Positions 1 to 9,165 are shown, numbered from the stretch's first letter. The stretch is DNA of 64,000 nucleotides from Consotaella salsifontis (GCF_900167365.1 NZ_FUXL01000006.1:214523-278522), one strand, 5' to 3'. Notes: generated by a model not told the origin, from the letters alone. Program-made: numbers and translations.

Positions 1-603
1 CCCGGCTGCTACCCGACGGCGGTGCTGCTCGCCCTTCTGCCGCTGACCACGCACGGGCTGATCGACCCTGACGAGATCATCATCGACGCCAAGTCCGGCG
101 TCTCGGGCGCGGGCCGTAGTCCCAAGGAGAACACGCTCTTCTGCGAGGCGGGAGAAGGCGTGTCGCCCTATTCCGTCGGCAAGCACCGCCACATGCCCGA
201 GATCGAGCAGGAGCTTGGCGTTTCCATCGGTCGCAGCGACCTGAGGATCAACTTCACGCCTCACCTGATCCCCATGAGCCGCGGCGAGCTCTGCACCAGC
301 TATGTCCGCCTCTCCGCCGGACACAGCGCCGACGATCTGCGCCAGGCTCTGGTCAAGGCCTACGCCGACGAGCCCTTCGTCACCGTGGCCGATCCCGGCG
401 TTCTGCCGCAGACACAGATGGTGCGCGGCTCCAACTACGTCGTCGTCAACGTCATTCCCGATCGTATCCCGGGCCGTGCCATCGTCATCTCGACACTGGA
501 CAATCTGGTGAAGGGTTCGGCCGGTCAGGCGATCCAGAACTTCAACGTCGCCTTTGGTCTCGAAGAAACGACGGGGATCGAGCAGCTTCCGCTGTTCCCC
601 TGA
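1..603 (+). CDS. argC: N-acetyl-gamma-glutamyl-phosphate reductase, C-terminal part (cut by window edge)
   Basis: The enzyme makes N-acetylglutamate semialdehyde by NADPH-dependent reduction in arginine biosynthesis, in the cytoplasm. The frame is open from base 1 and reads PGCYPT at once. This is the ArgC active-site motif, and its cysteine (codon 7-9) forms the thioester. Downstream are family blocks such as SGVSGAGR and KHRHMPEIEQEL, and the C-terminus is intact (stop 601-603). The N-terminal NAD(P)-binding half lies outside the window. The next gene starts 53 bases downstream on the same strand, so co-transcription is possible. The family assignment is firm; only the 5' end is missing. 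Confidence 0.93.
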   Translation, partial: PGCYPTAVLLALLPLTTHGLIDPDEIIIDAKSGVSGAGRSPKENTLFCEAGEGVSPYSVGKHRHMPEIEQELGVSIGRSDLRINFTPHLIPMSRGELCTSYVRLSAGHSADDLRQALVKAYADEPFVTVADPGVLPQTQMVRGSNYVVVNVIPDRIPGRAIVISTLDNLVKGSAGQAIQNFNVAFGLEETTGIEQLPLFP

Positions 604-656
604 ACAGGACGGATATCGGCAACATCAACGCCGACAATACGAGAGGAGGAGAGCGA

Positions 657-1139
657 ATGGACTGGCAATCGATGCTGTTCCAGAATTGGCAGGGCATCAT
701 CCGCACTCTCCTTGTCGGCGTGTTGGCCTATGTCACATTGGTCCTGTTCCTTCGGATTTCGGGCAAGCGGACGCTCGCCAAGCTCAACGCCTTCGACCTT
801 GTGGTCACGGTGGCGCTCGGCTCCACTTTGTCCGCGATCCTGCTTCAGGAATCCATCGCGCTGGCCGAGGGTGTGGCTGCGCTCGCGCTTCTCATCATCA
901 TGCAGTACGCGGTCACCTTCGTCTCCGTTCGCTCGCGCGCCTTCGCGAAGCTCATACGCTCGGAACCGGCCCTGCTCATCCGGCGGGGGGAGTTCTGTGA
1001 CGAGACGATGAGGCGCGAACGGGTGACGCGGGACGAGGCGTTGAGCGCCGTCCGAGCCAATGGCGGTCATGAGGTGACAGACGTCGAGACGCTCATTCTG
1101 GAGAGCGATGGCACGTTGAGCGTTTCGCTGAGAGGCTGA
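657..1139 (+). CDS. DUF421 (YetF/YcaP-like) membrane protein
   Basis: 160 aa. Three hydrophobic segments fill roughly residues 10-90, followed by a soluble C-terminal domain containing the typical RSEPALLIRRGEF stretch and a TRDEALSAVRANG helix. This matches the DUF421 family of small inner-membrane proteins, whose function is poorly known. The start is chosen because a strong purine-rich ribosome site (GAGAGGAGGAG) lies just upstream of the ATG. The gene follows argC at 53 bases. No catalytic motif is visible, and I do not assign a function beyond membrane localisation. Confidence 0.8.
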   Translation: MDWQSMLFQNWQGIIRTLLVGVLAYVTLVLFLRISGKRTLAKLNAFDLVVTVALGSTLSAILLQESIALAEGVAALALLIIMQYAVTFVSVRSRAFAKLIRSEPALLIRRGEFCDETMRRERVTRDEALSAVRANGGHEVTDVETLILESDGTLSVSLRG

Positions 1140-1174
1140 AGGCCGTTGGGGAGCGGCTAAGCGGCCGAAAAGGA

Positions 1175-1197
1175 GAAGGCGCCGCGAGGGCGCCTTC
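1175..1197 (-). terminator. perfect 9-bp hairpin between DUF421 gene and convergent small gene
   Basis: GAAGGCGCC and GGCGCCTTC flank a 5-base loop. Read on the minus strand the hairpin is followed by CTCCTTTT, so it best fits the end of the small minus-strand gene at 1229-1444. It could also stop the plus-strand transcript. The short U-tract makes it a moderate intrinsic terminator. Confidence 0.5.
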
Positions 1198-1228
1198 CAT
1201 GGAGAGCAATGCTGTCGAGGGCCCACCG

Positions 1229-1444
1229 TCAGCGGTGGTTCGCCTCGTGATCCTGATACTGCTCGTTCTGAACGTTCTTGCTGTCGAGACCACGGGAATC
1301 GCTGTGCTGCGCCTTGTCGCGGTTGCTCAGAATCTCGTTCTCTCCGACCTTCTCGTCGGGCAGATCGGTCATTCCTCCGGCGCCGGAGCCCTTTCCCTGG
1401 TCGAGGTCTCCGGGGCCCATGTGGTGCTTACTGGCCTGTGCCAT
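1229..1444 (-). CDS. small hydrophilic hypothetical protein
   Basis: 71 aa, rich in Asp, Gln, His, Asn and Gly, with no membrane segment or cysteine and probably largely disordered. The start MAQASKHH is chosen over a longer frame because GGAGG sits at ideal spacing upstream (GGAGGCAAC-ATG on the minus strand). A hairpin lies just downstream. The strong ribosome site and terminator support a real gene. I recognise no family; the composition resembles small stress-related hydrophilic proteins, but that is only an impression. Confidence 0.5.
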   Translation of the reverse strand: MAQASKHHMGPGDLDQGKGSGAGGMTDLPDEKVGENEILSNRDKAQHSDSRGLDSKNVQNEQYQDHEANHR

Positions 1445-1660
1445 GTTGCCTCCTGATACTCTCATGGTCCGCTGCCCGAGGCAGCGCTCATCAGACCAAT
1501 GATCGCGCCGAAGGCAGGTTCCGTGCTTCCCTTCCCGCCTTCGTTACCCGGGACCGGGATCGAGTGCGATCACGCACTCTGTTTATCCAGTAGGCGGCAA
1601 CGCACTCCAGGAACTTCGACGGAGGCGTTCCGTTGAGCCATGAGGATCGAGGAGCACCCT

Positions 1661-1885
1661 ATGCCACAGACACCGTCACGGCCTCATCATTCAGATGATC
1701 GAGAAGTCGACGAGGGCGCCGTCGCCCATGACAGCCACACGACACCAGCCGCTGGTGACACGGTTTTGAAAAAGCCGGGCTCGCCCGACGCCGATACTCA
1801 TGTCCCGGCGGCAGCCCCGATGGACACGGACTCCGAGGCCGGCGACGCCGGCGGCGGAATCGAGCCGCTGAAGCGGAAAGATTGA
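1661..1885 (+). CDS. small acidic hypothetical protein
   Basis: 74 aa beginning MPQTPSRPHH, rich in Asp, Pro, Ala and Gly, with no hydrophobic segment. The start is preceded by GAGGAGCACCCT, a good ribosome site, which favours this ATG over one seven codons upstream. The protein appears disordered and no domain is recognised. It is convergent with ctaA. Moderate-to-low certainty because the gene is short and compositionally simple. Confidence 0.42.
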   Translation: MPQTPSRPHHSDDREVDEGAVAHDSHTTPAAGDTVLKKPGSPDADTHVPAAAPMDTDSEAGDAGGGIEPLKRKD

Positions 1886-1919
1886 GAAGCGGCATCTTTG
1901 CCGGCTGGCGAATGAACGG

Positions 1920-3026
1920 TCAGAAAACGTCCTTGACGCGCCTCGTTGGCGTGAATTCATAGGTCCCCTTCAAGCCGCGCGCATGGGCAACCGCAAAGGC
2001 GAGCAAGGCGATGGCGCCCATCTGGTGCGCCAGCGCGAAGCCCAGCGGCACATGCAGAAGCAGCGTCGTGATCCCGAGCCCCGCCTGCAGAGCGACCATA
2101 AGGAAGAGGACGACGGCGCGGCGAGCATGGGTCGTCCCGGCGCCGAGCCACAAGGCGGCAGCCGCGTGGATGAATGTGACAATGAAAAGCACATAGGCGC
2201 CCATGCGGTGCATGAACTGAACCGTCATGGCGTTCTCGAAGAAGTTGCGCCATGCGGGAGATATCGCCAGGAGCCCATCGGGCACCCACTGCCCTGCCAT
2301 CAACGGCCAGGTGTTGTAGCCTTGGCCCGCATCCAGCCCCGCCACCAAGCCGCCAAGATAGATCTGGCACAGCGCCAACATGACGATGCCGCCGGCCGCC
2401 CAGACCGAATCAGCCGATGGCGGAACGTCCCTGGAATGCGGCGCGAGACCGCGCGCCACCCAAAGCGTATAGGCAAAGATCACGCAGGCAGTGGTGAGAT
2501 GCACGGCCAACCGGTACTGGCTGACGTCGGTGCGCTCGGAGAGGCCGGAGGCGACCATCCACCAGCCGATGCCGCCCTGGACCGCGCCCAGCGCCAAGAT
2601 TCCGACGAGACGCGGCTTCAACGTGGGCGGAATGCGCCCCTTGATCCAGAAGATGATCAAAGGCAGGGCGAAAACGAAGCCGACCGCGCGAGCCAGGAAG
2701 CGGTGCGTCCATTCCCACCAGTAGATGGATTTGAAGGCATCCAGGCTCATACCCTGGTTGATCTCGCGATACTCCGGAATACGCTGGTAAAGCGCAAATT
2801 CCTCCTGCCATTCCTGCAGCGAAAGCGGCGGTATTACGCCGTGAATCGGCTTCCACTCCGTGATCGACAGGCCCGAATTGGTCAGCCGGGTCGCGCCGCC
2901 GACCAGGACGAGCGCGGCCACCAGGAGCGCGACGATGTAGAGCCATGCCCGGATCGCTCCGGTTCCGTGGCTTGCATAAGTCGGACGGGCTTGGGAAGAA
3001 GTCGTTGTCAAAGTGGAGCTGATCAT
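1920..3026 (-). CDS. ctaA: heme A synthase (COX15/CtaA family)
   Basis: 368 aa integral membrane protein, full length for the alphaproteobacterial COX15-type enzyme. It oxidises the C8 methyl of heme O to a formyl group, giving heme A for aa3-type cytochrome c oxidase. Visible family blocks are GGATRLTNSGLSITEWKP after the first membrane helix, WWEWTHRFLAR with a heme-ligand histidine, VHLTTAC, QFMHRMGAYVL and LAHQMGAIALL with further conserved histidines. About eight hydrophobic segments are evident. The gene is monocistronic here and divergent from the DUF2842 gene. Identity is secure. Confidence 0.95.
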   Translation of the reverse strand: MISSTLTTTSSQARPTYASHGTGAIRAWLYIVALLVAALVLVGGATRLTNSGLSITEWKPIHGVIPPLSLQEWQEEFALYQRIPEYREINQGMSLDAFKSIYWWEWTHRFLARAVGFVFALPLIIFWIKGRIPPTLKPRLVGILALGAVQGGIGWWMVASGLSERTDVSQYRLAVHLTTACVIFAYTLWVARGLAPHSRDVPPSADSVWAAGGIVMLALCQIYLGGLVAGLDAGQGYNTWPLMAGQWVPDGLLAISPAWRNFFENAMTVQFMHRMGAYVLFIVTFIHAAAALWLGAGTTHARRAVVLFLMVALQAGLGITTLLLHVPLGFALAHQMGAIALLAFAVAHARGLKGTYEFTPTRRVKDVF

Positions 3027-3161
3027 GCTTTTTCGGCGCTGCGGAAGACGACGGCCCCTAAGTTGCGCGAAACGCCTGCAACCGCAAGCATTCTCGCTCC
3101 CATGTGATCTCCTATCGAGCGAAGAATGCGGCTAGAACTTCCGGCAAACGAGGAACCCACG

Positions 3162-3395
3162 ATGTCCGTCAGGCTGAAGAAATTCATCGGCACCATTCTT
3201 CTCATCGTTCTGGTGTCGGTCTACGCCCTGTTCGCGACGGCCTTCGCCTCGCTCTATCTTGGGCAATCGTCTCCCTGGGTTCATCTTCTCTATTTTCTGG
3301 GAACGGGCGTTCTCTGGGTTGCTCCTGCCATGGTTCTGATCAAGTGGATGGCGACCCCGTCTGGCCCACGGCTTCGGCCGAAGACCAAGGTCTGA
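3162..3395 (+). CDS. DUF2842 small membrane protein
   Basis: 77 aa starting MSVRLKKFIG, with two hydrophobic helices (about residues 9-30 and 43-63) and a basic tail. The layout and the WVHLLYFLGTGVLWVAPAMVLIKWM core fit DUF2842, an alphaproteobacterial inner-membrane family of unknown role. The start is placed at the internal ATG with a GAGG ribosome site, because the upstream in-frame 12 residues look non-coding. The last 56 bases overlap the 3' end of the opposite-strand polysaccharide gene. Divergent from ctaA, where DUF2842 genes are often found. Confidence 0.75.
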   Translation: MSVRLKKFIGTILLIVLVSVYALFATAFASLYLGQSSPWVHLLYFLGTGVLWVAPAMVLIKWMATPSGPRLRPKTKV

Positions 3396-5211
3396 CCGCC
3401 ACGACATCGGCAAGCCCTGCCCGCTCGACCGCATCGATCCTGCCCTGGATTTCGGCTGTGGCCTCGCCTTTGCCCATTCCGACCACCACGGCCATCTCGC
3501 CATCCGACAGGCAGTGAAGAAGCCCCATGTCGAGCCCTCGCGCCTCGATCACGACGAAATCGTAGACCTCGCCGAGCAAACCGAGGATCGCCCGTGTGCG
3601 TGCGACGACATCCTCGATCTCGGCGCCGCCGGCCAATCCCAGATCGCGCGCCGAAAGGGACAGGACGTGCGTCTCGGTGAAGTGATCGCGATCGATGGCG
3701 TCGGCGATCGCGGATCGTTCCGCTGCAACGAAAGGCGGAGCGACATCGCGTCGCCCGACGCCCGTCGCCCGCAGTGCCGCAGCATCCGGCCCAAGATCGA
3801 CAAGAACGCTTGGCGCACCGGCGGCCGTCAGGGTCCGGGCCAGAGAGACGCTGACGGGAGCGCCGCCGCCACCTCTCGGTGAAAACACAGCCACACGGGA
3901 AATGCCGCCGCGCATCATGGCAACGGCCAATCCCTTTAGGTCCACCGCATCCGGGAAGGTGGAGAACGGCTCAGGCAGGGTTTCGACTTTACCGGCACCA
4001 GAGCCGGAAGAAGCCGCGCTCGCCGCCGTCAACTCGTCCGGCGGCGCCGAGGCTTCGTGGAGCCTGTGGCGCGGGCCCCAAGCCGCCGTGACCGCCAGTG
4101 CGAGAAGCGACAGGACAAGCCCCAGAAGGCCGCCGACGACGGACAGAAGCAGAGCACCCGGGTACGTCTTGCGCAACGGCGCCGTCGGGTCGTCTATGAT
4201 CCGGAAGGACCATCGCTCCGTATCCCCTCGCCGCTGCTTATCCAGGTCGGCAAGCCTGCTTGCAGCATCGGCGATCTGCTGGTCGAGGCTCGCCCGCTCT
4301 CCCGCCGCCGTCTCACGTTCCGCCTCGGCCTTCTTCTTGTCTGCCTGAATGGCATCGGCCTGACGACGGAGCGCCGCAGCCTGTTCGTCCATTTGCCGGA
4401 CGACCCGCTCGGCCTCCGCCTCCAGCGCTCTCGTCGTCGCCTGAAGCTCGGCGCGCACGGCACCGACGGCGGAGGTGTCGACGGGATTGGAAGCCGAGAG
4501 CTCGGCGAGTCGCCGGCGAAGTTCGGCGCGACGCTCGCGGAGCTCCAGCGCCTCCTCGCTTTCGAGGTCCGCGCCCATGGTGTCGACCGGCTCATGCCTT
4601 TCCAGGCGGTCGCGAAGGCGCTGCGCCGTGTCGGCCCAGGATCGGGCTCTCGCCAGCAGATCCTCGGCTTCCTTCTCTTGCGCGGATGTGTCCGGTTGCC
4701 GCTCAAATTCGGCGTTGGTCGCCTTGCGGCGCTCTTCAAGCGCAACAAGGGCCGCCTGCTCCTGCGCGATGGTCGAGGCAAGCGCCGCCTGCGACCGATC
4801 CCGATCCGCCGCGTTGGCGCGCTCGACCAGTTCGCGCGCGGCCGCGTTGGCGCCACGGCGGGCCAGATCGGCATCCCTTGCCGCGAAGTCGATCGTCGCA
4901 ACGCCTGTGGCCTTGTCCACACGACCATCCAAGGCGCGGCCGACATCCTCGATATCCGCGGGATTCGCCGATCCAAGGCGCTCCGCCACGGCCGCAAGCA
5001 ATGTGGGTTCATGGAGAAGGCTGGGCACGTCGCGTCCCTCGCCCTTTGGCGCGAGGACGAAGGCGCTCGCCTGGTATTGCGGAGAGAAGAGAAGAGAGGC
5101 GCCATACCCCGCGATCGCCCCGAGAACGGTTGCGGCCGACACGACAAGTCCGAGCCAGCGCATGCGCCGGTTGCTCCTCTGTTCGGTCCTGTCCGACGCC
5201 GTGGCGGTCAT
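3340..5211 (-). CDS. Wzz/BY-kinase-like exopolysaccharide protein with degenerate ATPase domain
   Basis: 623 aa. Membrane helix 1 (about residues 20-42) precedes a Wzz-type periplasmic region with long coiled coils rich in Ala, Glu and Arg. Helix 2 (GALLLSVVGGLLGLVLSLLA) is followed by a cytoplasmic domain folded like a bacterial tyrosine kinase (ExoP/Wzc type). These proteins control polysaccharide chain length and export. The Walker A site, normally GxxGxGK(S/T), reads SPRGGGGAPVSVS with no lysine. Walker A' reads LVDLGPD, the Walker B position reads VVIEARG with Glu for Asp, and there is no C-terminal tyrosine cluster. Start MTATASDRTEQ is preferred for its GGGAGAT site; an ATG 14 codons upstream lacks one. 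Divergent from the Wza-like gene. A catalytically dead kinase domain is inferred. Confidence 0.75.
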   Translation of the reverse strand: MTATASDRTEQRSNRRMRWLGLVVSAATVLGAIAGYGASLLFSPQYQASAFVLAPKGEGRDVPSLLHEPTLLAAVAERLGSANPADIEDVGRALDGRVDKATGVATIDFAARDADLARRGANAAARELVERANAADRDRSQAALASTIAQEQAALVALEERRKATNAEFERQPDTSAQEKEAEDLLARARSWADTAQRLRDRLERHEPVDTMGADLESEEALELRERRAELRRRLAELSASNPVDTSAVGAVRAELQATTRALEAEAERVVRQMDEQAAALRRQADAIQADKKKAEAERETAAGERASLDQQIADAASRLADLDKQRRGDTERWSFRIIDDPTAPLRKTYPGALLLSVVGGLLGLVLSLLALAVTAAWGPRHRLHEASAPPDELTAASAASSGSGAGKVETLPEPFSTFPDAVDLKGLAVAMMRGGISRVAVFSPRGGGGAPVSVSLARTLTAAGAPSVLVDLGPDAAALRATGVGRRDVAPPFVAAERSAIADAIDRDHFTETHVLSLSARDLGLAGGAEIEDVVARTRAILGLLGEVYDFVVIEARGLDMGLLHCLSDGEMAVVVGMGKGEATAEIQGRIDAVERAGLADVVAVRPWSSAEAVGQTGSPST

Positions 5212-5380
5212 TCCATCTCCCTTCGCAGGCCGGCCGAGACAGCCGCGCTTCATGTGGGAGGGTGATCATGTGGGCGCCAGTTGCAAGAACCGTCCGTCTT
5301 TACCGCGTGTTAACCTTAATAAAACTATTACTCTGCGGAAGGGCGACGCGACGCCTCTGGCCGCATCAGGGAGTGCGAAC

Positions 5381-5938
5381 ATGGCGATCCGAATCTTGGT
5401 GGCCGCCCTCCTCGCCGCGCTGCTGACAGCGTGCTCATCCTATCGCCCTACGCCCCCTGCCTTTCACGAAGTCTTGAACCAGCCCTATCGCCTGGATGCG
5501 GGTGATCGCGTCCGCGTCACGGTCTTCGAACAGGATGGGCTCACCAACACCTACACGGTCGACAAGGCTGGCTACATCGACATGCCGCTTGTCGGCTCCG
5601 TTCCGGCCCGTGGGCGCACCACCGGCGAGCTTGCCTCGGCGCTTCAGGCCGAGTTCGCCAAGGGCTATCTGCGTGATCCCGATATTGCCGTAGAGGTCGA
5701 TCGTTACCGCCCGTTCTTCATCATGGGGGAGGTCGGTGCGGGTGGCCAATACTCCTATGTTCCAGGAATGACGGTCCAAAACGCGATCGCCATCGCCGGT
5801 GGCTTCTCGCCCCGTGCCGAGCAGCGCTCCGTCGACATCACCCGCCAGGTCAACGGCAAGATCCTGACCGGCCGCGTCCTCATCTCCGACCCCATCCTGC
5901 CGAACGACACCATCTACGTCCGCGAGCGGCTGTTCTGA
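5381..5938 (+). CDS. polysaccharide export lipoprotein (Wza/ExoF type, Poly_export domain)
   Basis: 185 aa. The signal peptide ends in a lipobox LLTACSS, so Cys at about residue 18 should be lipidated. A polysaccharide-export domain follows (YRLDAGDRVRVTVFEQDGLTNTYTVD, then GYIDMPLVGSVPARG), and then one SLBB-like segment (FFIMGEVGAGGQYSYVPGMTVQNAIAIAGGFS). It should form or support the outer-membrane channel for capsule or exopolysaccharide. The short length is typical of the rhizobial single-SLBB form. It is divergent from the chain-length protein and precedes a priming glycosyltransferase. The start is set by the signal peptide. Confidence 0.87.
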   Translation: MAIRILVAALLAALLTACSSYRPTPPAFHEVLNQPYRLDAGDRVRVTVFEQDGLTNTYTVDKAGYIDMPLVGSVPARGRTTGELASALQAEFAKGYLRDPDIAVEVDRYRPFFIMGEVGAGGQYSYVPGMTVQNAIAIAGGFSPRAEQRSVDITRQVNGKILTGRVLISDPILPNDTIYVRERLF

Positions 5939-6143
5939 CAGCGTCCAATTCTTCAGCGGCAAGAGAGGAAGCGGCGAGGACAATTCGCTCAGTTTTGAGA
6001 CGATTTTGGGCTTTGCCCCAACACTATCTTAGTCGGTGGTCCTTAGGATCAGCATTGTCTGCGGTTTTTCAAGGAGAGGCGCTGCAGAGGCCAAACTTGC
6101 CGTGGCCTCGACAAAGTGCCCACACGCGAGGTCGATCCGGATC

Positions 6144-7667
6144 ATGCTGGATGCCAGTGATCATTCGCCGTTCTCGCCGGAAGCCGTTCGAGCAGCGCGC
6201 ATTTCCCGTTCCGGAACCGTGGAACTCAGCCCGGCCGCGACCGAAGCCGCGATGCAGCTACGGTCGCGCACGATCAATCCCATGCTGGTTCCGGGGATTT
6301 GGCGCGGTGTCGAATTTGCCTCGACGTTCGCGATGGGCCTCGCGGGCCATGCCATTCTCTTCGGAACCCGCGCCTTCGGCACCCAGCTCCTCATCGCCGG
6401 CCTCGTCGCAGGAATCGGTGTGCTTTTTACCGGCTTCCTGCATGGATACCAGATATCGGTGCTACGAAGCGGCGTCCGGCAGATCCCGCGCCTGGCTCTG
6501 TCGCTTTTCGGCGCCTTCGGTCTAGCAACCGGCGTTGCGGTTGTTCTAGGGACCGCTTCCGCCGATTCGCGCTGGCTTGCAGGATGGTTTGCGGCGAGCC
6601 TAGTATTCCTCGCGATTGCCCGCCCTCTCCTGTCGATCTGTCTCAGGTTCTGGGCACGCAAGGGCGTTATGGCGCGGCGCGCCGTCATCGTCGGCGGTGG
6701 CCAGGGGGCCGAGGCGCTCCTCCACAATCTTCAACTGCAGCCGGACAGCGATATCCGCATTTGCGGCATTTTCGACGACCGGGGCGACCGGCGGTCTCCA
6801 CCGATTGTCGCCGGATATCCGAAGCTGGGCACTGTGCGCGAGCTGGTCGAATTCGCGCGCATCGCGCGCATCGACATGCTGATCGTTACGCTTCCGCTGA
6901 CAGCGGAGAAGCGAGTTCTTTCGATTCTGAAGGAGCTGTGGGTGCTGCCGCTCGATATACGCTTGTCGGCGCAAGCCTCACAGATCAAGCTGCGCCCGCG
7001 CGCCTACACGATGATCGGCGACCTGCCGATGCTCGACGTCTTCGACCGTCCGCTGACCGAGTGGGACGGCCTTTCCAAGCGCCTCATGGACCTCGTGCTC
7101 GGCATGCTTGCCCTCGTGCTCCTCTCCCCGCTGATGGTGGCGACCGCCATCGCCATCAAGCTCGACAGCTCAGGCCCAGTCTTCTTCCGTCAGAAGCGCC
7201 ACGGCTTCAACAACCAGATCATCGAGGTTCTCAAGTTCCGCTCGCTCTACCATGAGATGGCCGATGTCGACGCGAAGCGGATCGTGACCAAAGGCGATCC
7301 CCGCGTCACCCGCGTCGGCCGTTTCATCCGCAGGACGTCGATCGACGAGTTGCCGCAACTCTTCAACGTGCTCGGCGGCAGCCTCTCCCTGGTCGGCCCC
7401 AGGCCCCACGCCGTCCACGGGCGCTCGTCGAGCAACCAGGCCTTCGTCGAGATCGTCGACGGCTATTTCGGCCGGCATAAGGTCAAGCCCGGCATCACCG
7501 GTTGGGCCCAGATCAAGGGTTGGCGCGGCGAGATCGACGATCCGAAAAAGCTGGAAAAGCGCTTCGAGCACGACCTGTACTACATCGAGCACTGGTCGAT
7601 CCTTCTCGACCTCTACATCCTGATCAGGACGCCCTTCTCGCTTCTGTCTTCCGCCAACGCCTACTAA
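6144..7667 (+). CDS. undecaprenyl-phosphate sugar phosphotransferase (WcaJ/ExoY-like priming glycosyltransferase)
   Basis: About 507 aa from MLDASDHS. An N-terminal block of membrane helices (about residues 40-170) precedes a Rossmann-like CoA-binding region ([19 protein letters not shown]). The C-terminal bacterial sugar transferase domain reads [20 protein letters not shown], then [14 protein letters not shown] and [23 protein letters not shown] and [16 protein letters not shown]. It transfers a hexose-1-phosphate to undecaprenyl phosphate, the first step of polysaccharide repeat synthesis at the inner membrane. The start is uncertain because the frame stays open 36 codons upstream; the chosen ATG has a distant GAGG. 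Together with the two preceding genes it forms a minimal export and priming set; no Wzx, Wzy or other glycosyltransferase is in view. Confidence 0.88.
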   Translation: MLDASDHSPFSPEAVRAARISRSGTVELSPAATEAAMQLRSRTINPMLVPGIWRGVEFASTFAMGLAGHAILFGTRAFGTQLLIAGLVAGIGVLFTGFLHGYQISVLRSGVRQIPRLALSLFGAFGLATGVAVVLGTASADSRWLAGWFAASLVFLAIARPLLSICLRFWARKGVMARRAVIVGGGQGAEALLHNLQLQPDSDIRICGIFDDRGDRRSPPIVAGYPKLGTVRELVEFARIARIDMLIVTLPLTAEKRVLSILKELWVLPLDIRLSAQASQIKLRPRAYTMIGDLPMLDVFDRPLTEWDGLSKRLMDLVLGMLALVLLSPLMVATAIAIKLDSSGPVFFRQKRHGFNNQIIEVLKFRSLYHEMADVDAKRIVTKGDPRVTRVGRFIRRTSIDELPQLFNVLGGSLSLVGPRPHAVHGRSSSNQAFVEIVDGYFGRHKVKPGITGWAQIKGWRGEIDDPKKLEKRFEHDLYYIEHWSILLDLYILIRTPFSLLSSANAY

Positions 7668-7954
7668 ACGGAGCGTCCCGCGCTGGAACACCGGAGGGGA
7701 ACCGCTTCGGTCGATCGGGGTTTTCCCGGCATGAGATTGTGTTCCACCTCCTCCCCGAAGCGCACCTTGTTTCGTCATCCCGTTTGGGCGACAACACTGT
7801 CGAGACTCTTCTGCCACCGGCCGCCGTTATCGCACGCCGGTTTCATGGCTAAGAGCTTGATGTCACGGCATTCGAAGGCTTCACGTCTGATGTCGTGCGA
7901 GGAAAGAGAAAGCCGCATCCTGGGCTCAAGCGCCGGCGCGGTCGTTCTTGCGTC

Positions 7955-8725
7955 ATGACGGCACGAAGCAGCAAGGCACCGATGATCCGCGTCGCATCCT
8001 ACAACATCAGGAAGAGCGTCGGCACCGACTGGCGCCGTCAGCCTCGGCAGATCCTCGACGTTCTGAGTGAACTCGACGCCGATATCATCGCCCTTCAGGA
8101 GGTCGATCGCCGCTTCGGCGACCGCGTCTCCTCGCTGGCGCCTCAGGCCATCGCCGAGCGCACCGCCTATAAGGCTCTACGCTTCGGCGTTCGCCCGGAT
8201 AGTCTTGGCTGGCACGGCAACACCATCCTCGTGCGCAAGGAGATGGAGGTCCTCCGCTGCGAGAAGATCGTCCTGCCGGCCTTGGAGCCCCGAGGCGCCG
8301 CCCTCGCCGACATTCGCGCCGGCGACGTCAGGGTGCGCGTCGTGGGAATGCATCTTGGCTTGGTGAGCCTCTGGCGGCGCCGACAGGCACGCGCGGTGCT
8401 TCAGCAGCTCAAGCGGCTCGAGGAGCCCCTGCCCACCGTCATGATGGGCGATTTGAACGAGTGGAACACCGAAGGCGGCTGTCTGACGCATTTTGCCGAG
8501 GAGCATCATGTCGTCGCGCCGGGTCCAAGCTTTCACTCACACCTGCCCTTCGCCTCCTTCGACCGGATCATCACCAGCCCGGAGATCAAGGTGCAAGATG
8601 CGGGTGTGCATCTGTCGGAGCGGGCGCGCATTGCCTCAGATCATCTGCCTGTCTGGGCAGAACTTGCCTTCCCCGCCGAGGCCGTTGCCGCGACCGGGAG
8701 CAGGACTGCCGTCGCCGCGGATTGA
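7955..8725 (+). CDS. endonuclease/exonuclease/phosphatase (EEP) family hydrolase
   Basis: 256 aa from the first ATG; a second ATG at 7982 (MIRVASYNIRKS) has a better ribosome site and may be the true start. EEP motifs are in order: VASYNIRK, DIIALQEVD with the metal-binding Glu, VVGMHLG, MMGDLNEW with catalytic Asp-Asn, FDRI and the C-terminal SDHLPVWAEL with catalytic Asp-His. These enzymes cleave phosphodiester or phosphomonoester bonds; the substrate cannot be read from sequence. No signal peptide. It lies 287 bases after the glycosyltransferase; no link in function is evident. Confidence 0.85.
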   Translation: MTARSSKAPMIRVASYNIRKSVGTDWRRQPRQILDVLSELDADIIALQEVDRRFGDRVSSLAPQAIAERTAYKALRFGVRPDSLGWHGNTILVRKEMEVLRCEKIVLPALEPRGAALADIRAGDVRVRVVGMHLGLVSLWRRRQARAVLQQLKRLEEPLPTVMMGDLNEWNTEGGCLTHFAEEHHVVAPGPSFHSHLPFASFDRIITSPEIKVQDAGVHLSERARIASDHLPVWAELAFPAEAVAATGSRTAVAAD

Positions 8726-8790
8726 GCGGGTGCGGCGCGATCTGGATTTGAGAAGGCGCGGGGCGATTGCCCCGCCAACGCGCCAAAGGA

Positions 8791-9165
8791 TCAGGCGAGA
8801 ACTTCCAGCTTGACCTTCGCCGTGCCTCTGGCGATCAACCCGACCACGGACGCGGCCTTCCGCGACAGGTCGATGATCCGATTGTGGGCGTAGGGACCGC
8901 GATCGTTGATCCTGACGATCACCGACTTGCCGTTGCGCATATTTGTTACGCGCACTTTCGTGCCGAACGGCAAGGATTTGTGAGCGGCGGTCAGCTTGTT
9001 CATGTCGAAACGTTCGCCGCTGGCCGTGGAGCGGCCGTGGAACTTCGGCCCATACCATGAGGCGGCACCGGACTGGGTCCGGAACATCGCGTCGGCGCTA
9101 AGCCCGGAAAAAAGCACGCACGTCCCCATGACCGCGCCGAGCACGGCCTTTGTCACCATCTTCAT
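8791..9165 (-). CDS. RlpA-like double-psi beta-barrel protein, short exported form
   Basis: 124 aa. It starts MKMVTKAVLG with a signal peptide ending near SADA. The remainder is a single double-psi beta-barrel domain: GAASWYGPKFHGRSTASGE, then LPFGTKVRVTN and VRINDRGPYAHNRIIDLS, which includes the Asp needed for lytic transglycosylase activity in RlpA proteins. It lacks the SPOR domain found in septal RlpA, so recruitment to the division site is not assured. The chosen start has GAGAGGGG upstream on the minus strand. Probably a periplasmic or secreted peptidoglycan-acting protein. Confidence 0.85.
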   Translation of the reverse strand: MKMVTKAVLGAVMGTCVLFSGLSADAMFRTQSGAASWYGPKFHGRSTASGERFDMNKLTAAHKSLPFGTKVRVTNMRNGKSVIVRINDRGPYAHNRIIDLSRKAASVVGLIARGTAKVKLEVLA

